Source of the DNA: Fragilaria crotonensis
Taxonomy: Eukaryota; Bacillariophyta; Fragilariophyceae; Fragilariales; Fragilariaceae
Length of the DNA: 60,048 nucleotides
Assembly: GCA_022925895.1 (NCBI GenBank)
Contig: JAKSYS010000372.1
Span: 1-60,048 of the forward strand
Direction: 5' to 3'
Shown in pieces: positions 55,180 through 60,048 of the stretch. Positions within the stretch are counted from its first letter, which is position 1, and the number at the start of each line of letters is the position of its first letter. Made by a program: the position numbers and the translations under genes. Below the pieces are notes generated by a model that was not told the DNA's origin, did not search any database, and saw only the letters and a program-made list of their open reading frames with translations.

Positions 55180-56083
55180 TTATGGCAAGTGAATGGCCGG
55201 AAAGTGAAACACCGGAAGGTATTTGTTGTCTGGGTATTTCTGCGCATCAATGGAACCCGACCGCTGACTCTCCACTGGACCACCGCCGCTTCCGTCCTTC
55301 ATCAGGGCACGCGAGAAACCGAGGACAACCATTGCCCCAACCAACAAGAAGAGACCAGTCTTGCGTCGCTGAGCTTGTTGGTACTGATCAGAGAATTTGG
55401 CGGCGCGAATGATCCTCTCAAGACCACTCTCGGTTTTTTCGAAAGCCTCGATCGCGAACCACGACATTCGTTTGATGTCACTGTCTTGTCCGTTGACGAT
55501 CTCTGCAAGGTCTGCAAAGCACGATGATAAAGGCTTGTTAGCGATTGTAACGTCGGAATGAAATTCAAACTTTGACTTGAATGGCTTCGCAGCGAGCAAG
55601 TGGGCGAAGGAGTTCGATTCCGACGTCGTCGTGCATCAACAAAAAGCATCCGCGAGAACAAGTTCCGAGAATGAAAACACAACCCAAAGTTTGAAATTAC
55701 GCAGCGAAAGTCAAAACGGATAAATCTTCCACCTCGTTCCAAACGAACCGGCACTGACCTTCACGGATGGTGTGAATCGACTTCATGCTATGGCTTATGT
55801 TGATGATATCGTTGTGGCGTTCACCGATGAGCGCCTGTTCAAAGACGATAGTTTCTACATCAACCATGGACGATTCAATCTGATGGCCTCGTTGTTGGTC
55901 CAACAGATGTCCGAATTCCAAGTCGACATCCTCCATATCGGCATCGCCTCTGAACAATGAGCTAATAGAATCTGCATTCGAACTCTTGTTGGACGACAAT
56001 ACATTGATAGACCACTTCTTCCTCTGCGGTCGTTCCTCAATGAAAGGATGGTAGAGAGCTTCGTCGAAGGCCGATGGTTGCAT
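55180..56083 (-). CDS. SNARE protein (Qa/syntaxin-like) with C-terminal membrane anchor
   Basis: Two exons on the minus strand, 56083-55759 and 55511-55180, giving 218 residues; the intron has a GTCAGT donor and TTTGCAG acceptor, phase 1. The SNARE helix spans the junction: from ALIGERHNDIINISHSM to DLAEIVNGQDSDIKRM and on to LERIIRAAKFSDQYQQA, with glutamine at the central zero layer (VNGQD). A basic QRRK stretch precedes the membrane segment GLFLLVGAMVVLGFSRAL. No N-terminal three-helix Habc domain is obvious. About 40 residues follow the anchor, which is unusual. It would act in vesicle fusion; the compartment is not known. Confidence 0.8.
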
Positions 56084-57125
56084 ATTCTTGCGTAGTTTCG
56101 GTTACAAACGATCAAGCTTGCACTCGAGTTTTTCGTAAGAAAATGAAACAAACCTGAACACCTCCACTGGACATCCCACTGACTTGCGTTTGTGCATCGT
56201 GGATTGTACTTTTCCTTAGTAGTACTAACGCATGCGAGGCCACCTCGACTGTGACTCAAATGTCGACGAATGAGCGCGTCGGTCAAGAGAGTACGAGAAA
56301 TCCCGTTAATCGGACATAAACTTTCTATTTAGGCGAAACAGGATTCATATATAGGGAGACAATAATAATCATACTTAATCATCCTGGACCTCAGCCCTTG
56401 CTACTTAAGTGAGTCCTGTCCATTCCCAGTTGCTTATGACTGAGGATGCCCACAATGCTGAAAAAAACCTCGAACGAAACCTTTATGGCTTCGACGTCGT
56501 TGATCGTGAATCCCTCTCGGTGGGCGACCGAGCCTCTATTTCTAGTTTCTAGTATTCTCTCCTAGTAGGTATCGTGTCCATCCGGGTGCCTGCATCGTTC
56601 CATGGACCGCCCTTCCCCTGTCCTGATAACTACCGTAGTACCACGAAAATCCACGTTAGAACTGCAACCATCTGGATCATACGTACTACCGATAGTAGTA
56701 AATCTCTGACGTAGACTCATTCACAGTTCAGGTGGTCGTTATGTTGACACACCACGTGTGTTCGACGGTCATAGGGCAGCTGCTCTGAGATGCCCGAAGA
56801 TGCCCACAGGTCGAGTCCCCGGCCTACATCAAAGGTCCACATCGTTGCCCGAACACAATCTTACTCATTCTCACTCCACACTCTCCCCACACCTCCATAC
56901 CTACTATCACTTGGCGGCCAGCATAATACAAGTTCAAACGGATTCGAAGATTCGAGCAGACTGACATGCGTTATTGACTCCAGCGTGAAGAGCCTCAAGG
57001 ATTCCACGCAGGATTCCACCCCTTACCAGTACTTTGTACTACCCTTCGACCGCAGGCAGGTTTCCTTAACATGTTTACGTTTCACTATCCACTTTATTAT
57101 GAGGCTACTCTTAAAGCAAACATTT
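56084..57125. other. Intergenic region
   Basis: About 1 kb without a supported gene. It contains the upstream region of the SNARE gene and the 3' side of the prohibitin gene. No RNA gene could be recognised. Confidence 0.5.
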
Positions 57126-57958
57126 TTACTTGGCATCGATTCCCATAAGCAATCCTCCTCCACTTCCTGACTGATTTGGCAAGTATACAACATTGCGAGA
57201 GTTGGCCAACTTGGCCGCAATCTCCTTAGCTGCATCAATACGTCTTACCTCCACAATAGCATTACCCGTCTTTTCCATAGCCTTGGTAATGATAAGAGCA
57301 GCTTCAGCTTCGCCTTCGCTCGCATGACAACCGCTTGACGTTCCTGTTCAGCCCGTAAGACAACGAAATGCTGACGTTCCGATTCCTGGTAGGCAACCTG
57401 CTTCTGTTCAATGGCCTTGGTAAATTCCTTTCCAAACGTCAAATGCGTGATTGCCACATCATCGAGAGTGAGATGAAAGGTGCGGGCTCGCTTGATCATT
57501 TCCTCCTTGATGCGCGCGCTTACTTCTCCACGCTTGGAGAGCAATTCCTCTGCGTTGTACTGGGCAACGACCGCCTTGAGGACTTCGTTACCGATGGAGG
57601 GCAAGACGCGTTCATCGTAATCTGTTCCGAGTTCTCGGTACAAGGTTGGCAATTCCTCCACAACAGGGCGCCACAAGACGCGCATTTTGATGTTAACCAT
57701 TTGAAGATCCTTGGTACCAGTGACAGAAGGAATCTCTCGGGGCTTCGTCCTGACATCCATTACGATTGGACGTTGGATGACGGGAATCATGAAATGTGTG
57801 CCTTCATTGACGACTTGGGGCAAAACTCCACCCCGAAGCGTGTCGAACATGACCGCGCGTTCGCCACCATCAACGTTGTACAAGCAAGTGTTAACAGTGA
57901 AGGCCCCGACAGCGAGGACTCCAGAGATATTACCGACGGAACGGAGGGCTTTATCCAT
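57126..57958 (-). CDS. PHB1: Prohibitin (PHB1-type)
   Basis: About 277 residues from ATG 57958 to TAA 57128-57126, with one base missing near 57318, which otherwise would end the frame in an abnormal tail. Prohibitins form ring complexes of PHB1 and PHB2 in the mitochondrial inner membrane and protect membrane proteins and m-AAA substrates. Visible family marks: the hydrophobic anchor at residues 8-28, GGERAVMFDTLRGG, GTHFMIPVIQRPIVMDVRTK, LPSIGNEVLKAVVAQYNAEE, the TLDDVAITHLTFGKEFTKAI segment, and after the missing base ALIITKAMEKTGNAIVEVRR and the end VVYLPNQSG. One of the most conserved genes here, so the indel is probably a sequence error. Confidence 0.95.
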
Positions 57959-58766
57959 GATTGCAAGATGTCGCTGTTGTAGATAGAATGTCAGAGAATA
58001 ATCTCGTTATTTGTTTTAATGCTTGTTGTGCGAAGGAAAGTTCAGACGACCGATGTCTATCAGTAGCGCAAGTACTCTCTACTGTGTTGGTTCTGGTGCA
58101 CAATTAACGACCTGCGTTGTGAAGGGAAACCACAGCATCGAGCGGTTTCTTTGGCGGACAGGGAAAAAGATCCTCTCGGAAGGTGGTCCTGTGCGGCGTC
58201 GGGCGTCGGAAGGATTCGAGAGAACGGCGTACGATCGGCATTTTCTTTCACTACCAGAGATATAGTACCAGGTATGTACGCTGTACTACCGTCCTTTTGT
58301 ACACATTCAATACCGTAACCAGTATGATAGAACTTCGGTACCAGTACTTGAAGTACTTATACCGTAACAGGTACGATAGCAACGTTCACTTGGATCGAGG
58401 GAATTCCCTGTCATTCTGACTTCAGGGAGTACAGTACAACGTGCCACTTGGTATTTCAGTACCAGGTGTACAGTCGATCAGAACGCTACCGTTACGACAT
58501 GGTACAGTACTGTCCGTGTTGATGCGGGACACTGGGAAGCACAGGGAAGCCACGAAAGCTTGCTTCGAGATTCGAGCGCATACAAATTACTTGTAGTGGT
58601 ATAATGGTGTATACTGTATACTGTGTTTGCCGAGTGCGCGATTAAATAATAAATGCAACCTATTCGGCGGCAGACTGTTCGCAGATCTCGCATTTCGCGT
58701 TTCCGTCATACTACGAGTAAGAGCTGATCGGTGACTTGCGCATTCGATTGTGATTGCATTGATATC
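57959..58766. other. Intergenic region with GTAC-dense stretch
   Basis: No gene. About fourteen GTAC tetramers lie within 58265-58510, often as GGTACC, AGTACT or GTACAGTAC, and ACCGTAAC recurs at 58313 and 58361. It lies between prohibitin (left, reading away) and the cyclotransferase gene. Confidence 0.6.
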
Positions 58767-59135
58767 ATGCTGCACAAAATCTTTGTCTATGGCACCCTCA
58801 AACGAGGTGGCAGGTTGCATCACAACTTGGCTCCCAACAAGCACAAGAATTCTCGATTCGTTTGCGAAGATACCGTCTCAAACTGCGATCTTTACATGAT
58901 TCAATGGTATCCGGGAGTGGATGACGGCGACGGGATCGTCGGTGGCGAAGTGTATGAAATTGATGAGCCGATGCTCGCACGAATGGACGAGTTGGAAGAT
59001 GAAGGGATATTGTACCGTAGAACCTTGAAAACGACGCAATCCGGGCATGATGTCTGGATCTACATGTACTTGGGAGACGTGGATCCTGCGAGTAAGGTCG
59101 TGTCTGGGATCTTTGACGTAGCGTCGAGTGCCTGA
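58767..59135 (+). CDS. Gamma-glutamyl cyclotransferase-like (AIG2/GGACT) protein
   Basis: 122 residues from ATG 58767 (MLHKIFVYGTLKRG); the in-frame upstream codons have no ATG nearer than the chosen start. The family substrate-binding YGTLKRG motif and the catalytic glutamate in MDELEDEG are present, followed by the Y-R-R strand and a closing beta-barrel (DVWIYMYLG). Members release 5-oxoproline from gamma-glutamyl amines or peptides in the cytosol. Whether this one favours gamma-glutamylamines or glutathione breakdown products cannot be told. Confidence 0.88.
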   Translation: MLHKIFVYGTLKRGGRLHHNLAPNKHKNSRFVCEDTVSNCDLYMIQWYPGVDDGDGIVGGEVYEIDEPMLARMDELEDEGILYRRTLKTTQSGHDVWIYMYLGDVDPASKVVSGIFDVASSA

Positions 59136-59284
59136 TGTTATGTGTTGGAAACAGAGAAAATGTAGAGTGACACTGTTACCACTAGTTGTTGTTTGTAGTA
59201 GTATTTATACTGATGGCTGTTGTAAAGTACCGTTACTGCAATAGGAGTTAGTATACTAGTAGTAATCTTTAGAGCAACTAACAA

Positions 59285-60009
59285 TTAGAGCACATTCATG
59301 GAAATAATCTCGACAGACTGAACCTCATCCTCCATCGCCTCAATCGCCTCCTGAACTTCGTCTGACGAGTTATCCACTCCCATGACAAAGGTGGTTTGAA
59401 TCTTTTTAATGCCAAAAGCAACATCGATCAATTGGCAATTCTCTCCCCACTTGAGTCCAGGCTGCACCACGGTAGTGGTAATTTTCTTCCACAATTCCAT
59501 AAGGTCTTGTTCAATGGAAAATGGCTTGATTTCGATTCCCACCAAGGTGCGCTGTTTGGCTTCCTTCTGCTTCGTACGTTCCTCTGCTTCTTGAGACGGG
59601 CGAGCATGTCGGGCGAGATTCCTGTGGTTCTTCATCTTCCGCCTCCTCATCATCGTCACCAAAACATCAAAGTCATCATCATCGTCTGCTGGCTTCTTCT
59701 TCGCCGGTGGAGCAGGAGCCGCCTTGTGCGGCGGCAGCTACAGGTGCTGGAGGACAGGAGTCGGAACGACACCTCCCGAAAGTGCCGCAATGTGAATGTA
59801 CCAACGGTGCATGAGGATACTGGTAGCATCGGGACAAACGCCGGCAAACTTGGCAAAGACCTCCGAATCAGCAGGGAGAAAGAGTATCCTTCAATGTAGG
59901 ACTTGAGGCCCATGAAACCGCTAAAGGCGGCAAGGCCCTTTTCGGTGGAAACGTCAAACCAGCAAGAGGAAAATGGTGTGAGAGGGTGGGGAGGGCGTCA
60001 CAGTGACAT
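59285..60009 (-). CDS. Translation elongation factor eEF1B beta/delta subunit (GEF), frame-shifted
   Basis: The C-terminal guanine-exchange domain is intact (59285-59560): LVGIEIKPFSIEQDLMELWK, WGENCQLIDVAFGIKKIQ, then VQEAIEAMEDEVQSVEIISM. Upstream, the central acidic DDDDDFD region and an N-terminal GST-C-like part (GLAAFSGFMGLKSYIEGY, later MHRWYIHIAAL) are present but in other frames, needing about four indels between 59600 and 59870. The start may be the ATG at 60009, but the first exon cannot be joined with confidence. eEF1B recharges eEF1A with GTP during elongation. High indel density near the window end suggests poor sequence or a pseudogene; the intact catalytic domain favours the former. 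Confidence 0.82.
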
Positions 60010-60048
60010 CTTGAGTGCATTAATCCTAGGGATCGCATTGGAGGAACC

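Noticed and set aside
56340..56540. Small RNA gene candidate in the region upstream of the SNARE gene
   Set aside because: Some GA/CTGA boxes are present, but no consistent snoRNA, tRNA or snRNA structure could be drawn.

Overview
The window is nuclear DNA of a eukaryotic microalga, most likely a diatom or a close stramenopile. The reasons are short GT-AG introns (often GTAAG donors) in host genes, a plant-type two-pore channel with EF-hands between its repeats, a Skp1-type GlcNAc-transferase (GT60), a DNMT3-like methyltransferase, a PdxS-type vitamin B6 synthase, and two copies of a domain resembling DUF6824, which I know mainly from diatoms. This is reading from sequence only; the species is not determined.

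Layout. (1) 1-8060: three arrays of a 72-73 bp palindrome-bearing tandem repeat surround two genes, a 2-oxoglutarate/Fe(II) dioxygenase-like gene (1106-2230) and a large fusion gene (3414-7056: GNAT-like domain, possible Ulp1-like segment, SPARK repeats, two DUF6824-like domains, cysteine-rich tail). The outer arrays lie in opposite orientation. This may be an undescribed mobile element. (2) 8828-10888: a membrane-anchored protein with two bacterial-type amino-acid-binding domains. (3) 11283-23150: a two-gene PIF/Harbinger transposon (TIRs, 3-bp TGA target duplication) split by a 7.5 kb Mutator-like element (11424-18923; ~490-bp TIRs, near-perfect 9-bp target duplication). The MULE encodes a Ulp1-protease/transposase fusion and, divergently, a dioxygenase-like cargo gene whose 5' region holds three stem-loops with one shared 12-nt loop. 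The Harbinger accessory protein ends in the same cysteine-rich tail as the fusion protein of region 1. (4) 23154-27445: gene-poor, old repeat debris. (5) 27446-30129: PDX1 and a small beta-trefoil-like protein. (6) 30499-33614: a tandem 517-bp duplication whose second copy is interrupted by a hAT-like element and a Harbinger-type MITE, each with exact target duplications; the first copy is a natural empty site. (7) 34154-59970: the gene-dense host part: PRA1, DGAT2, a broken DDE transposase gene, an unknown secretory-pathway protein, GT60 glycosyltransferase, chromate-type transporter, rhomboid protease, DNMT3-like methyltransferase, two-pore channel, PA28 proteasome activator, Qa-like SNARE, prohibitin, gamma-glutamyl cyclotransferase-like protein and eEF1B.

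Reading frames. Many genes are interrupted by single-base indels, often in homopolymers. These include conserved host genes (prohibitin, eEF1B, the methyltransferase), so at least part of this is probably sequence error, and the transposon frameshifts cannot simply be read as decay. Where I give one span over several frames, the total length becomes a multiple of three once the inferred indels are counted.

Together, the first half is an accessory region built by nested insertion of mobile elements that carry protease, dioxygenase and zinc-binding accessory genes. The second half is ordinary host sequence, with GTAC-rich islands near several gene starts.
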